A stretch of 64,000 nt of DNA from Cynocephalus volans (GCF_027409185.1 NC_084467.1:83212501-83276500), one strand, 5' to 3'. Positions 12,721 to 26,081 are shown, counted from the stretch's first letter. Translations and numbers: made by a program. Notes: a model not told the origin generated them from the sequence alone.

Positions 12721-15240
12721 ATTGTTTTTTCCATTTCTGTGAAGAATGTCATTGATATTTTGATGGGGATTGCATGGAGTCTGTAGATCACTTTGGGTAG
12801 TATAGACATTTCCACAGTGTTAATTCTTCCAATCCAACTGCACGGAACATCTTTCCATCTTTTTCTGTCTTCTTTAATTTCTTTCAGAAGTGGTTTGTAG
12901 TTCTGACTGTAGAGGTCTTTCACCTCCTTGCTTAAATTGATCCCTAGGTATTTTATTTTTCTGTGACAATTGTAAATGGGCTTTCTTTATTTTTCTTTCT
13001 ATTAGTTCATTATTTGAGTATATAAATGCAACTGATTTGGGGGCATTTATTTTGTATCCTACAACATTACTGAAATTATTAACCCGCTCTAGGAGTTTTT
13101 TGATAGAATCTTTAGGTTTTTCTACATATAGTATCATGTCATCTGCAAATAGAGAAAGTTTGACTTCATCTTTTCCAATCTGGATTCCTTTATTTCTTTC
13201 TCTTGCCTGATTGCTCTGGCTAGTACCTCCAGTACTATGTTGAATAGAAGTGGTGAGAGTGGGCATCCTTGTCTTGTTCCTGTTCTTCAGTGAAAGGCCC
13301 TCAGTTTTTCCCCATTCAGAATGATACTGGCAGTGGGCTTGTCATAAAGAAAGTGAGCCCATTTATAATTGTCACAAAAAAAAAATACATAGGGATCAAT
13401 TTGACTAAGGAGGTGAAAGACCTATACAATGAGAACTACAAACCACTTCTGCAACTAATTAAAGAAGACATTAAAAGATGGAAAGATATTCCATGCAGTT
13501 GGATTGGAAGAATTAACATTGTGGGAATATCTATACTACCCAAAGTGATCTACAGATTTAATGCAATCCCCATCAAAATACCAATGACATTCTTCACAGA
13601 AATGGAAAAAACAATCTTACTTTTCATATGGAACAATCATGTTTAGAAAACAAATCCCTGAAATCCTATAATTAGAAAGGAGAGAAGAGAAAGTGAATTA
13701 AATTTCCAACAAAAGAGCCCGAATAGCCAAAGAAATCCTGAGCAAAAAATAAATAAATAAATAAAGCCAGAGGCATAACACTACCTGACTTCAAATTATA
13801 CTACAAAGCTATTGTAACCAAAACAGCATGGTACTGGTATAAAAATAGACATTCAGACCAATGGAGTAGAATTGAGAACACAGAAATCACTCCTCAGGCT
13901 TATAGCTATATGATACTGGAAAAAGGCAATAAAAATCTACATTGGGGAAAAGACTGCCTCTTCAACAAGTGGTGCTGGGAAAACTGGATATCCATATACA
14001 GGAGAATGAAACTAGATATGCATCTCTCAACATACACTAAAATAAACTCAAAATGGATTAAAGATTTAAGTATGAGACCTGAAACTGTAAAATTACTATG
14101 GGAAAATATAGGTGAAACACTTCAGCAACTAGGCCTGGGCACAGGCTTTATGAACATGAGCCTGAAAGCACAAGCAGAAAAAGTAAAAATAAATAAATGG
14201 GACTATATCAAACTAAAATCATTCTGCACAGCAAAGGAAACAATCAACAGAGTGAAATGACAACCCACAGAGTGGGAAAACATTTTTGCTAACTATGCAT
14301 CCAACAAGGGATTGATATCCAGAATATACATAGAACTCAAGCAATTATACAGTAAAAAAACAAACCAATTAAAAAGGAGCCGAATAGACATTTTTCAAAG
14401 AAAAACATACAAACGGCCAACAGATACCTAAAAAATTGCTCAACATCACTAGTCATCAGGGAATTGCAAATTAAAACTACATTGAGATATCACCTCACCC
14501 CAGTTAGACTGGCTATAATAAAAAAGACAGTGAATAACAAATGCTGGCAAGAATGTAGAGAGAAGGGAATGCTCCTGCAGTGTTGGTGGGACTGTAAATT
14601 AGTACAACCACTATGGAAAACAGTATGGAGGTTTCTGAAACAACTAAGTAATCCCATTTCTGGGTATACACCCAGAGGAATGGAAATCATCGTGTTGAAG
14701 GGATACCTGCACTCCCATGTTCATCATAGCTCTGTTTACAATAGCCAAGACATGGAACCAACCTAAATGTCCATCAATAGATGACTGGATAAGAAAAATA
14801 TGCTATATATACACCATGGACTACTACTCTGCCATAAAAAAGAATGAAATACTGCCATTTGCAACAACATGGATGAACCTGGAGAAACTTGTGTTGAGTG
14901 AAATAAGCAAAGCACAAAGGGATAAATACCGCATGTGCTCACTCATATGTGGGAGCTAAGAGAGCGAGAAGGAAGGAAAGAAAGACCACAGTAGTGCATT
15001 GGACTTGCAGAGGGAGGGAACATACCTAGCGATACAAAGTGGAGTGGGGGGGGAGAAGGGAAAGGGGCAGGGAGGTTGGGGATAACTGGGTGGGAAACAC
15101 GGGGTACAAAAGCAATTTCTGGTAATGGCTATGCTGCCAGTATGAATCTGGCCCTCACAGCATGGGCACGAGGGGTGACAATCAGCTTTGTATCTCATGA
15201 ATATTCATAATAAAAAATTAATAAATAAAAATTTTTAAAA
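12721..15240 (+). mobile_element. Younger LINE-1 insertion with 5' inversion
   Basis: A 5'-truncated L1 between perfect 16-bp target duplications. Its first part, 12721 to about 13343, is inverted: minus-strand ORF2 with the RT catalytic motif FADD (LFADDMILY). The part from about 13344 is sense-oriented and runs through the ORF2 C-terminal region to a short 3' UTR and an A-rich tail (15205-15240). This is the structure made by twin priming during target-primed reverse transcription. Unusually, the two parts overlap: 12721-12990 and 13344-13615 are inverted copies of the same L1 segment, with roughly twenty mismatches in the best 230 bp by eye. Frames are broken, so the copy is dead. The 3' UTR differs from the human L1 3' UTR as I know it. 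Confidence 0.88.
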
Positions 15241-15256
15241 AGAAATATTAAAGAAG
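15241..15256. repeat. Right target-site duplication of the younger L1
   Basis: AGAAATATTAAAGAAG, the perfect match of 12705-12720, directly after the A-rich tail. Confidence 0.9.
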
Positions 15257-16297
15257 ACCTATATAAAGAGAGAGGTAAACCTTGTTCATAGATTAGAAGA
15301 CTTGATATTTTTAAGATGTCAATTTTCCCCAAATTGATCTATAGACTCTATGCAATTCCAATCCAAATCCCAGTAGACACATTTTAGAAACTGACAGACT
15401 GATTACAAAATTCATATGGAAATGTGAAGGATGTAGATGAAGTAAAACAAAACTCAACTCTAAAAAAGAAAAACAAAGCTGGAGAATTTACACTACCTGA
15501 CTTCAAGATTTATTACAGAGCTTCAGGAACCAAGACAGTATGGTACTGGCATAAATATAGACAAATAGATTAAAGGAAAAGAATAGAAAGTCCAGAAATA
15601 GACTCACATATATCGTCAAATGATTTCAACAAAGGTATTGGCACTGATGTAGAGGAACTGGAACTCTCATTGCTGGTGGGAATGTAAAATGGTATAACTA
15701 TGCTGGATAAAGTACCATATTCTCTAGCTATTTTTTTTCCCCTAGGTATTTACCCAAGATAAATGAAAGCATATGTCCATAACAAGTCTTGTATACAAAC
15801 ATACAAAACAATTTTACTTGTACCAGCCAAAACCCAGAGATAATCCAAATCTCCACCAGCAGGTGAATGGATGGATAAACAAACATATTGTGATGTATAC
15901 ATACAATGAAATACTATTCAGTAGTAAAAAGGAATGAACTATTGATAAAAGCAACAACATAACTGAATCTCAAAATCATTATGCTGAGTGAAAGAAGCTA
16001 GACAAAAAAGAGCTAGAATTTGCATAAAATTCTTGAAAATGCAGCTAATCTACAGTAACTGAAAGCAGATGGGTAGTTTGCTAGGGATGCAGGCGGGGAG
16101 AGGGAAGGGCTGTAGGGAGGGGTTACAAAGTGACATGATGAAAGTTTGACGGGGCATGGACGTGTTTCATGTCTTGACTTTGGTGATAGTTTCACAGACA
16201 TATACATATGTTAAAGCTTATCAAATTGTACACTTTAAATATGTGTAGTTTAGAGAACGTCAATTGCACTTCAATGAAGCTTTTTAAAAAAAAAAAA
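15241..16297 (+). mobile_element. Old LINE-1 (second copy), 3' part
   Basis: Continues the element interrupted at 12720: ORF2 C-terminal blocks ('ctgacttcaagatttattac' near 15507, 'ggtgggaatgtaaaatggta' near 15674), then an L1M-type 3' UTR ('caaattgtacactttaaata' near 16220) and an A-run ending near 16297. Confidence 0.75.
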
Positions 16298-17979
16298 TAC
16301 AGACTCCCAAGGCCTAGAATCAGAATCCTCAGCAGTGAGACGCAGGAATCTAACATACAACCTGGACTAGAAAGCATTGCGATTGGCTATCACAGGAGAT
16401 GAGCAAGAATCAGATGGAACAGGAGGGGATGAAGTACAGGGAGCGTGATGGTGTGGACCTTGAAGTTCTCGCCACAAAGTTTTATGACTTGCAATACATG
16501 TACACACACTTTCTGAGAAGGGAAGGAACATAATCAAAACAGAAAAGGTGCCACATGTGATGCTTGAGGAAGGTTCGGAAATGGTGGTTCCTGTGTGTTC
16601 CCAGAACAGGGATACTGGTTGACTCTTCCTGTGTTTCAAGAACGCCTAAGTCAGGTCATTGTTTTCTTTGCTGGTCACCTCCATCGATCATTTAATTGCA
16701 TCATATGATTCTACAATTCTGTATGGTGGCTTTTCTAAATAATTTTGTGCTAGAAGTTCTTCATGTTTATGAATGTGTTTCCTGGTTTCCGCATTTCAAA
16801 TATTCTGCCACATACTCAGAAAAGGTTAGAGTTTTTAGCCTGTCGTGATTTTTAAAGGGACCACAGTAAGTGACTGCCCGGCCCATGACGTCCTTCTCTG
16901 AAAACTGCCCCACCCTGTCCACAGCAGTGCACACCTTTCAGCACCTGCGCTTGAGCTATATGGTCTTCCTTGCTGAGCTGGGCCAAAGTTTCTTCCCCAG
17001 GAATTTAGAATTGGGATAGAGAGACCTTATCTGGCTGTCTCTGTGGCCTCTTGACTTGTGCAAGGCCATTCAGGCGCTGTCGGGCTGCTGGAGCGGTGAA
17101 GGTCAGCAGAGAGAGAGAAGTCCTCCGACTGTGGGAAGTGCTCCTAAAACCTTCCAATACATCCTCTTTTTCTGCCAGAGTTGTTTTGACGTATCATTCT
17201 ATTCGTCAAGAGATTTAGATAGTTACACAACCACAAACCCACTGATACCTGTCAATTTCAGTCTGCTTTTTAAAAAATTCACAAAGGAATTTAGTACAGC
17301 CACTTCCAATGGCTAATGCACGGCAATTGCTTTTGCTTTTCTGTAAAGTAACAGCAATGCTGTCTCTTCTGGTCAAGGAGGAAACCGCTACCAACAACAG
17401 GCTGGGCCGGGTTTCCAGGAAGGGGAGGGAAGGAGGCATCTCTTCTTATCTCAAGGCAGTGATGCAAAGATTTAAGCTTGGAAGCAAAACCCCTCCTGAG
17501 GGTAAAATGTCTCTGAATTTTCCTATTTGGAAAATTTTTATTTTATCTCATCTAAATTCTTCAGATCTTAACTCAGGTTTTTTCTCAAAAGATCAGAAAA
17601 CAGTTGTTACTGGACTCCTTCATACAAATACAAGCTATCTTTAAGGTGCTGCTCGACCTTCTTTTTTTCCTAGGCTAAACAACCCCATTTCCTTTATCTT
17701 CACCATATATCATCTTTTCAGCTCTACCCAGGTTTAATCCAGTTTGCTCTTCCATTCCCTGATACCCCGCCCTGCTTAATTCCCACATTAAAATGGAATG
17801 TAGATAAAGCTTCTTTCCACTTCCCAAATGTTTCTGTAGTCTCCTCTCTTCCCTCCCTTCTATTTTCTCTGCCACTTCCAAAGTTCGAGCCCTCGTCTGC
17901 TCTTCCTGAGTTTTGTAGCTAACACCTCTGCCCTCTCCCGTCTTCCTGTATCCCACAGAGAACTGCTGACCAAGAATTC
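16298..17979. other. no recognised feature
   Basis: Unique-looking sequence. Open frames reach 111 codons but show no domain, signal peptide or conserved pattern I recognise. Confidence 0.5.
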
Positions 17980-18540
17980 CTCCTTCACCAATTCATTATT
18001 CTAAGGCCTCACCATGATCGTACCACTCCCTTATTCAAAAGCCTTCCCTCTTGCATGTAAAATAAAGTCCCAACTCCCTCGTCTTGTGTTCATTTCACAC
18101 CCTCCAGTAGCTGGTCCAGTCGATCTCCCACGAAACCACTTTTGTGCTTCCTGGGGTCCAGTCAAGCATGCTCCACGAGCCCCGATTCTATTGGCCCGGT
18201 GCCCAGACTTCCTTCCCTTTCTCAGTTTGTCAAAATCCCACTTACTCTACTTTTCTTCCAGAACCTAGCTCCTTGTGCCTTCCTTTGTGATGCTCCCCAG
18301 TCAGGATGAATTACTCTGTGCTCCCTGGTCACATGGTGTATATTTCTTTTTACAGTTTATAGAACTTCCTGAGGTCCAACGTGTAGTCCATGGATATGGG
18401 CCTGTCTTCCTCACTAGGGAGCAAGCTCTCTGTGGGTGAAACTGGGCCCTGCATCTCACAGTAATCTCCGGGTCCCTAACTCAAAGCAAAGCATGCAGTG
18501 CGTGACCTGTGAGTGCTGGGTGAATTGAGCTTGTAAAAAA
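17980..18540 (-). repeat. LINE-2 (L2) fragment
   Basis: Minus-strand L2 pattern: 'tattcaaaagccttccctct', 'aaataaagtcccaactccct', then 'cctcactagggagcaagctc' and 'gagtgctgggtgaattgagc'. Ancient. Confidence 0.6.
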
Positions 18541-19170
18541 AAATATGTGCCCGCTGGCAAGCTGTGGGCCCACAGCAGTTTCCTCTGGTCATGTGACTAC
18601 TGTTTCAGAAGATCCATGAGGTCAAATGACTCAGCAAAATTTTGCAGGCCAAACCATAGTAAATAAGATCTTCAAGAGCAGATTCCATTAATACTGATCT
18701 GAAACACATGTGCCTGGAGCCTCAGCACCAGGGACTAGGGAAGTTTTCTACAGCACACACCAAAGGTCTGCAGCCTGATACTGTGCCTCCGGGAGGGGTT
18801 GATGAGCCACGGGGTCCCCTGGCATCTGTGCCTGAGGGAGGGCACTTGCAAGGACTGCAGAGCCTTGAGCATACACAGAGTTGTGCCTCCCTTATCCAAG
18901 AATTCCATTTGCCTAGATTTTCCAGGTAATTGAAACTTGCCCCTATAGGCACCCAAAGTTTTAAAAGTAAAACCTATTTTGATAAAACAACTTCCAAAAG
19001 GAATAACACAATCCCACAATTTCTCATCTTCTTAAACTGTCAAACTTCTTAAACTGTTATTTGACCTCTTCTTGATAGATCTGGCTGACAATCAGTATAT
19101 TAATTGCTGTTTTTCCTACAGAATTGTCCACCCCACTACTGAAGAGATAAGAAGGCATTATGCCTTCAAA
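18541..19170. other. no recognised feature
   Basis: Nothing identified between the L2 and the next MIR. Confidence 0.45.
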
Positions 19171-19450
19171 TAATAATACTTACAACAATAACTGCTAACA
19201 TTTATGAGCACTTCCTGTGTGCCCAACAAATGGATAGGATGCATTATTTCATTTTGGCTTCACAATATCTCTAAGAGGTAGGTGTTATTTATTTTTTTTT
19301 CCAGTTTCCAGATGAGAAAAATCAGGAGCAGGAAGGTTAAGTAACTTGCCCAGGTTGCAGAGCAAGCTAAATAATGAAGATAGGCCCTAACCCGGGTAGC
19401 TGGGCTCCAGAGCCCACACTGGCAAGCCCTGCACTCTGCTGCCTTCCTAG
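19171..19450 (-). repeat. MIR SINE, near full length
   Basis: Clear minus-strand MIR: 'tatgagcacttcctgtgtgc', 'caatatctctaagaggtagg', 'ttaagtaacttgcccaggtt' and 'cctgcactctgctgccttcc'. One of the best preserved MIRs here. Confidence 0.8.
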
Positions 19451-19470
19451 GTAGAAGTTAACCTGAGATA

Positions 19471-19562
19471 CAATGACCAATTGTCCCAGGACTTTCCTGG
19501 TTTTGGTTTTAGTGCTATGAAACCCCTCAGTCTAGGAAAAACTGGGACGGTCGGTCACCCTA
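19471..19562. mobile_element. Small inverted-repeat DNA element (MITE-like)
   Basis: Imperfect terminal inverted repeats of about 25 bp. The left end reads TGACCAATTGTCCCAGGA. The right end, reverse-complemented, reads TGACCGACCGTCCCAGTT. The spacer is short. Family not named. Confidence 0.5.
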
Positions 19563-21119
19563 GCTTGAGAGCTGGAAAGCACTCGGCTAGAACCCTTGAC
19601 TTTTATACGCCCCATGTTCCTCTCCCAATGGCCCATCCCTAGCTGGCAAGGGTGGAGAAGGAACCCATTAGCTGAACAAGTCAAACTGGTAACTGTCTGC
19701 AGGGCCCGACAGAGACACAGCGACTCCCTAGACAGTTAATACTGTGACTCCCTTTTAAGGCATATTTGTTCAACATTAGTAGGAGTGAGAATTTTCTATG
19801 AATAAAAAGTGGGTTCTTTCTTTATATTCCAAATAACAGAAAGGCTACATGCACTTATTATGGGCAATTTTCTATGCCAGACTATGTTTTGTGAGGTACG
19901 TTGAAGAGCATAGAAGTCAGAGTAACAGCATGGCCCTGTGCATTATCCAGTTTCACATGTGAGCTGATTAAAATTCTCAGGGGCTGAGGCTCTGCCTGCA
20001 GGTGTGCCTTCTACTTGCATGCAGGCATCACAAAAAGAAAAGCTTCAATGAGAAGACCAATGATGGTGAAGTTTGCAGCAGGAGACTGCTTACTTCCACA
20101 GGAACAGTTGTGAGCAGAAACCTCAGTTAACTGACTTCCCATTTCTAGTTGATTACAGTGAGGCTTTAGTGCTCCTTCAAAACTGGTGTCCTGGGCAGTG
20201 TCTGTACCAACCCCCCTGGGTCGTCTGGCCTGAAAAAAGCGTGTGGGCTTTGTGACTGGCCTCTTCCTCAAAGACCTTTTCTGAAATCTTTTGTGGCCAG
20301 GGAGGTTGAGGTTAATGGCCATCTGGCCCCAGAATGGTGTGGTTGCTGTATTTAGAGGGTGTTGCTTCTGCATGACATTAGTGCTCCTTAGAGAGTTCAA
20401 GGTTAACTTCCAGGCAAAAACAAACTGAGTGGCTTTCTGCCTTGCTTCTTGCATCTGCACAAGCTGGGACATTGTCTTGGCAGGAGGATCAACATTTTAG
20501 GGAAAGAGAAGAGGCAGAGAAAAGCCGATCATTCTAATCGCAAGATCCCGGGCTGCTCTCTCCCAGAGGCTCTCGGTTTGTCTTGGACAGCCTCCAGCAG
20601 GGGCTAGATGAGAGGCATGCCCTCGGTGCCCTTGAGCCTTCGCCTCTCACCAGCCTTCCCCTCCCCCCACTGCCGGGATTCCCCATTCCAAGCGGGGCAA
20701 TGGGCAGTGGGCAGCCAATTGCTCTTCAATGAACTAAGTAAATGACTCCTTTAGGAACTGGAGACTGAATAGATGAAGCTGCCAGAAAAGATGACTAATT
20801 TGCTTTTCCTTAACTAAAAAACTGTTCCACAGAAAATTATACAGGAATTTTTAAAGGACATTGAGGTTCACGTTTTTATTAATTTTATTTTTCATTTTCT
20901 TCTTGAATTTAGCTTTTTTAGGAAACTGCTTATTAAAATCAAACGGTCAAGATATTTCCTTCCCTTAAAACCAAAATGAAACCTAGTCTGTTTTCTTTCA
21001 CAAAAAGTTCACAGTATCTTTTCATGGACGGGCGTGGTCACCTTGCTAATTCTGTTCACCCTCACTTATGAAGCACCTGTTGTCTAGGGAGTACCGTGAC
21101 AGTTTCTTAGAGGATCCAA
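19563..21119. other. no recognised feature
   Basis: Contains a 153-codon open frame on the minus strand (20011-20472) with no recognisable domain. No repeat family recognised. Confidence 0.45.
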
Positions 21120-21625
21120 AGATGACCAAAGCTAACACCCTTGCCCTCCCCCATCAAGAGACCTGGTCTATTTTCCCCTTCTTGACTCTTGGCAGAACTT
21201 TATAACTGCCTTGATGAATAGAACGTGGCAGAAGTGATAAAGACTTTCAGAGCTAGATCATAAAGGCTGATATAGCTTCTACCTGGCTTGCTGTCTTTTG
21301 GGGATCCCTCACTCTCGGAACCTTGGAAACCAGGCAATGTGGCACGAGGAAGCCACACAGCCATGAAAGGTCACGCACATACAGGTGTTCCAACCTCATC
21401 CAACAATCAGCATCAACCAGTACACATGCAAGCAAGCAAACTTCCAGATGATTCCAGCCACCAAACTTAGAGCTGCCTCAGCTGACACCAAGTGAGTGGA
21501 GGCAAGCCGTTCCCTCAGAACCCGGCCCAAATTGCAATTTGTGAGCAAAATAAATGTTTCTATTGTTTATGTCACTAGGTTAGGGAGTGGTTTGTTAAGC
21601 AGTAATAGAACCTGAAACACTATTA
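21120..21625 (+). mobile_element. MaLR/MLT1-like LTR, copy 1
   Basis: LTR-like sequence with 'gaactttataactgccttga', 'ttccagatgattccagccac', an AATAAA signal near 21548 and a tail 'gtttgttaagcagtaataga'. The same order of blocks recurs in the next element. Subfamily uncertain. Confidence 0.55.
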
Positions 21626-21689
21626 ATTTATTCCATAGCACCTGCTATTCATGCAATGTGACTGACAACAGATGCTCTTCCCACTAAGA

Positions 21690-22160
21690 GGGGTGTCTGT
21701 GTTCTCTTCTCTTAAATGTGGGCAGGGGATTGTCACTGTCCCAGTCAACAGAGAGAGACAGAAGTAATGCTATGTGATTTCTGAGGCCAGGTCACAGCAA
21801 GGACACAGCTGCCACCTGGCTCGTTCTCTCCTTTAGGATGCTTGCCTTTGGTACTCAGCCACCATGCTGTGAGGAAGCCCAGCACATGTGGAGAAGCCAA
21901 CATGGAGAGAAAGTAAAGCCTCCCTTACATGTAGCACCAACTTTCCATCCACGTAAGTGAACTACCTTGGATGTGGGGATTTTTAGCCCCAGTCAAACCT
22001 TCAGATAGTTACAGCTCCAGCCAGCATGTGATTGCAACCCTCATGGGAAACCTCCAGGCCAGAGCTACTCTCAAATTCTTAACTCATAGAAATAATTATT
22101 GTTTTAAGCTAATACAGTTTGGAATAATTTGTTAGGGAGCATTGGATAACTAATATGTCT
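21690..22160 (+). mobile_element. MaLR/MLT1-like LTR, copy 2
   Basis: Shares its layout with copy 1 ('gctatgtgatttctgaggcc', 'accatgctgtgaggaagccc') and ends 'gtttggaataatttgttagg...ttggataactaatatg'. It sits about 65 bp after copy 1 in the same orientation. No internal viral sequence lies between them. Confidence 0.55.
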
Positions 22161-23735
22161 AGCATGTTGTCCTTGGATTTGTCCCTTCGTAGTTTAAGCA
22201 TGGCTGCTACAGCTCCTGATTTCACATCATCATTTTACATAAATATAACACTATTTGGAGAACAGAATTTAATTAATCTTATAATAGGCATCAAGCAACT
22301 AGAATCTTCTGAAACCAAATCTGGATATGGGATTGCATTACTAAGAGTTGTAAGACTGGCTAGATTTTTATACTCTTCAAGCAAGAGCAAGGAGCTACTC
22401 TAAAGTATTTTAGATGATCCATACATCTTTATCACTAGTAAGCTCACTAATGAAACCTCATGTGTAGCATTTATTATGCTAATTAGAAAGCCACTGATAT
22501 CATCAATGGAAACCTATTTCTAGAATGTCAACTAGCAAAGCCTCTGCTGTTGATCATAGATAAAAGTCACAGAAACTCTTGCAGTAGCTGCTTCTGGAGT
22601 ACGGCTTTCTCATTAAAATGCTGGCTCTCCACTCTAGGGTGTGGATTCCCAGTTAGGGAATTAACAACTGTACCTAGGATACAATGTAACCTGGAATACA
22701 CACATGAGGTCATACTGCCTGTGATGAAGAATTTTAAAGTAAATTACAGGCATTATAACACCCAACCTCAAGTTCATTCCCACCTCCCCCTTCCAAGCAT
22801 CCTCCTCAAGTCTCGCTATTGATTTTCACTCACTGCTGAGGAACGCCACCCACTCACACACAGGAATGGGTTTTCTTTCAGATACTACCTCCACTATGAG
22901 CTGCAGATACCCCGTTTTGGCTCTTAGATCAGCTAAACGCATGCCTGTCTCCCACAGAAGGCAGTAATCCTGTAGGCAGTTCAGTGCCAAGTATATATGC
23001 TGTATTTCTTTAACTGTCTCATAACTTGTAATTAGTCAGTAATCCTCATTATGGTTGAGGATAGGATTTGGCCTCTTGGGGCCCACCAGTTTAAGACCAG
23101 GATCTTGTCATTCCTTAACTGCTGCCTTCTGATTTTCCACAAGAGAAAAGTTGAAAAGATACAAATACATTAAATTCCCACCATGTGTCTGTGTTCTCCT
23201 CAGTCTCCATCTGGGGGTGGATAGGAAATGCCGAATTTCCCCAATGGCTGACATCGGCCAGGGTTTATCGAGCCAAATGGACACATGGGCATTTATGAAG
23301 GAAGACGGAGAGGCCAATACAGCTAACCCGGGGCTGTGAGGAGTGGTCCCAGGAGAGAGCCTGGACTCCAGCCCACTGCTGCCAACACTATGATCCTAGA
23401 CATGCCTCTTAACCTTTCCCAGCCCTACATTTCCTCATCTAGAAAACAGAAAGTCAGGTAAGATCCTCCTAGCCAGACAGGCTCGCTCTGGCTGCATGGA
23501 GCTGTCACTGCTGGACAAACCCTGCTGCTGGAGCTGCTCCCTTCCTTGTTCCCACTTTTCTCCTTCCTTACCTCCATCTCTTCCTCTCTACCCTCACCCT
23601 CCCGTCCCTCTTACTCTTTCTTTTCCCATAGATTACCTAACATGACGTGAGAACAGTCCCTGCCCTCAAGGACTTCACCATCCTAAAGGACATGTCAATA
23701 ATAACTATTATAATTACTATTATTTTAATGAGAAT
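22161..23735. other. no recognised feature
   Basis: No family or exon recognised. Frames of 82-90 codons at 22155-22822 lack domain signatures. Confidence 0.45.
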
Positions 23736-23736
23736 A

Positions 23737-23940
23737 AACACTAAAATGCTAACCACCAATATTTACTGAACTCTCGCTAGATGCCAGGTACCATGCTAAG
23801 TGCTTTTCATGCATCCACTTATTTCATTGAATTCCTGCAACACCCCTATGTGGGAGGAATTATTACTATTTCAGTCTGAGTTTTAGAGAAGTCAAGTGAT
23901 GCACCTCAAATCCCACAGCTCTTAGCTGATAGAGCCTTTT
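23737..23940 (-). repeat. MIR SINE
   Basis: Minus-strand MIR: 'atttactgaactctcgctag', 'caacacccctatgtgggagg', 'gagaagtcaagtgatgcacc'. Confidence 0.75.
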
Positions 23941-26081
23941 GAACAAATAAAACACCATAGTGCAACGTGACAAGTGTACATAGTGATATGTACAGAAAGC
24001 AGTGAGAAGCTGAAAAGAAACAGAAAAAGGGTCTTTCCCTATATAAATCTTTTCCTACGTGAATCTGCAAAGATTCTTCAAAGATGTACCATTGAAGGAT
24101 GAGAGCGACTTTACCCGATGGAGAAGAATTTGGTTGCAAGCTTAGATTAACTAACAACTTAAAAAGTGGTAAAGAAGAAATAAAAAGTGTCACTGTCATC
24201 TAATAACATTACAATACAGGAAATTACTTGGATTTTTGTCGGGCTATGTGTTAATGCAAATGATACATCCTTTTTTTCTTTTCTTTTTTTAAGCCACACA
24301 CATACGCAAAATACCACCTCATGGTTTCAATTCTTGCTTCATTTCCTCCTTTATGCTAAGGGCTACAAGAGTTCTCTCTTAGCCTCCTCCCTGGTCTTCC
24401 CCAATGTTCTGGTCTATATGTTCATAAATGATGTGGTTATTTTCTGAGCCAAGTGCTTAAGCACACTTAAGAAATGTTCTAGAAAAGCCCTTCACTTTCT
24501 AGGAACACTGACAGCTACTTAAAAGACTTAGGTGACTGGTCCCTCATTTAAGTTCTGGCTTGACTTACACCCAGTCACATACTTCTGAGTTAGAAAGTGT
24601 GCAAATGTGACATTTTGCTGCTCAGCACAGTTTTTCTTGGAGAACTACATCTCCCCCACTCTCAGTCCAAGAGCTTAAGAGTAGTCAGCTGCCCCAGGCC
24701 TGCCAATCAAGGTCACGGTCATGATCCGTGCTGGGCTCCTGAGCATTAGCCTTGGAACTTTCACTGGCCTTCATGGAGAAAAAGGTGAATTTTTCCCATT
24801 TTGGTATCAAAGCTGGTGGGATATGAGATTGGTGCTGCAGGCGCCCATCTTTGCCACCACTAGGGCAGAGCCTCCCTGAAAATGAAGCTAACACAGTGGC
24901 AGTTTCTGCTTCAGCTGCTAACACCCCTCTTGGCTTTCTCCCTGCCCACATGTGAGGCTCCTAGTGTCACCGCAGTCAGATACTGCCAGAGGAGCCCTTG
25001 GGGTGGCACAGTGGCTACTGATATTGCTTTTATTCAAGGGTTGGTGCTGTCCCTCACTCCTACCTTGATTCCCCACATCCTGGTGGGATCTCATAACCCC
25101 TCCACCTATTTTAAGATCACTTTCTTGCCTTAGTGATAGATTTCTGCTTCTAACTCTGCCCTTCTCCCCTGCTAAGACCTGTCAGCGTCATGGCAGAGAC
25201 ACCTCTTCATGTCCTAGCAAGTACAACTGTGAGGTCTGTCTGGAACCCTCTCAGAGCCAATAGCAGCTGTTCCAGCATCAGTGACACCACCTTATGGCCA
25301 GAGAACCTTAGATTCTCCACCTTCCCCTGAGGCCCCAGGGTCCTTGTGCAGAAAAACAAAATGCCAGGCTTCTGCCTGGATACCTGTGGCTTGGATACTG
25401 GTGCTACCTGAGACTGCTTGTTGCTCATACCTACCCCAATCTCCAGAAGAGCAAGTCGGGATGTCTGAATGAATCTACATGGAGAATATCCCTTCAACTC
25501 TGCATCAGCAAGGAACAATGCTGTTCATTATGTGTGATGGCCCAACCAACTCCCAGAGCTGATTAAACAGCTCATGCGCAATGTTATGATCTTCCGGGAC
25601 AATACCTGGATTTCCTCTGGTTCATCTGCAGCTCTCTGGAAGTCATGATCACTGGTGGCCCATGGTGATGTTTCAGGCCACATTCTGTTCAGCCAGATTG
25701 TTTGAGATATTAATACACCTGGAAGAATCCCTTCACAGTCCATTTAAAATCCTCTAGTCTTCCTGGGCCACTTACGGAAGTATCATAGCTGGCATGGTGT
25801 GGTCTATAGACTCCAAGCCTACATTTCTGATAATACACCACCCTTCCTGCTAGGAACTGGCCACAAGAACAAAGGCCATTCAGGTTTCCTAGCAATGCCT
25901 TATTTGTGGACAAATTGCAAAACAGCCACAGTTGAAACAAAATTTCAGGCAGGTCTCAACTCAGAATGCATTTTCTCATGGAAACAGTGTCATGGACTTT
26001 ATCAAGGGCTTCAAGCCAAGCCACAAGTGCCTACAGTAACCATGGTGTCCATAGCATATTTCAATAACTCCCAATCACTAT
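23941..26081. other. unassigned; LTR-like wording in 24,660-26,080
   Basis: 24,660-25,130 resembles an LTR-type 3' region ('ttcatggagaaaaaggtgaa', 'catctttgccaccactaggg', 'gaagctaacacagtggcagt'). 25,140-26,080 has the flavour of retroviral internal sequence but gives no readable protein. I cannot assign a family. Confidence 0.3.

Noticed and set aside
12874-13266. 130-codon minus-strand RT-like frame as an independent gene
   Set aside because: It is the inverted 5' part of the younger L1.
20011-20472. 153-codon minus-strand frame as a gene
   Set aside because: No domain, no recognisable homologue, no clear splice or promoter context.
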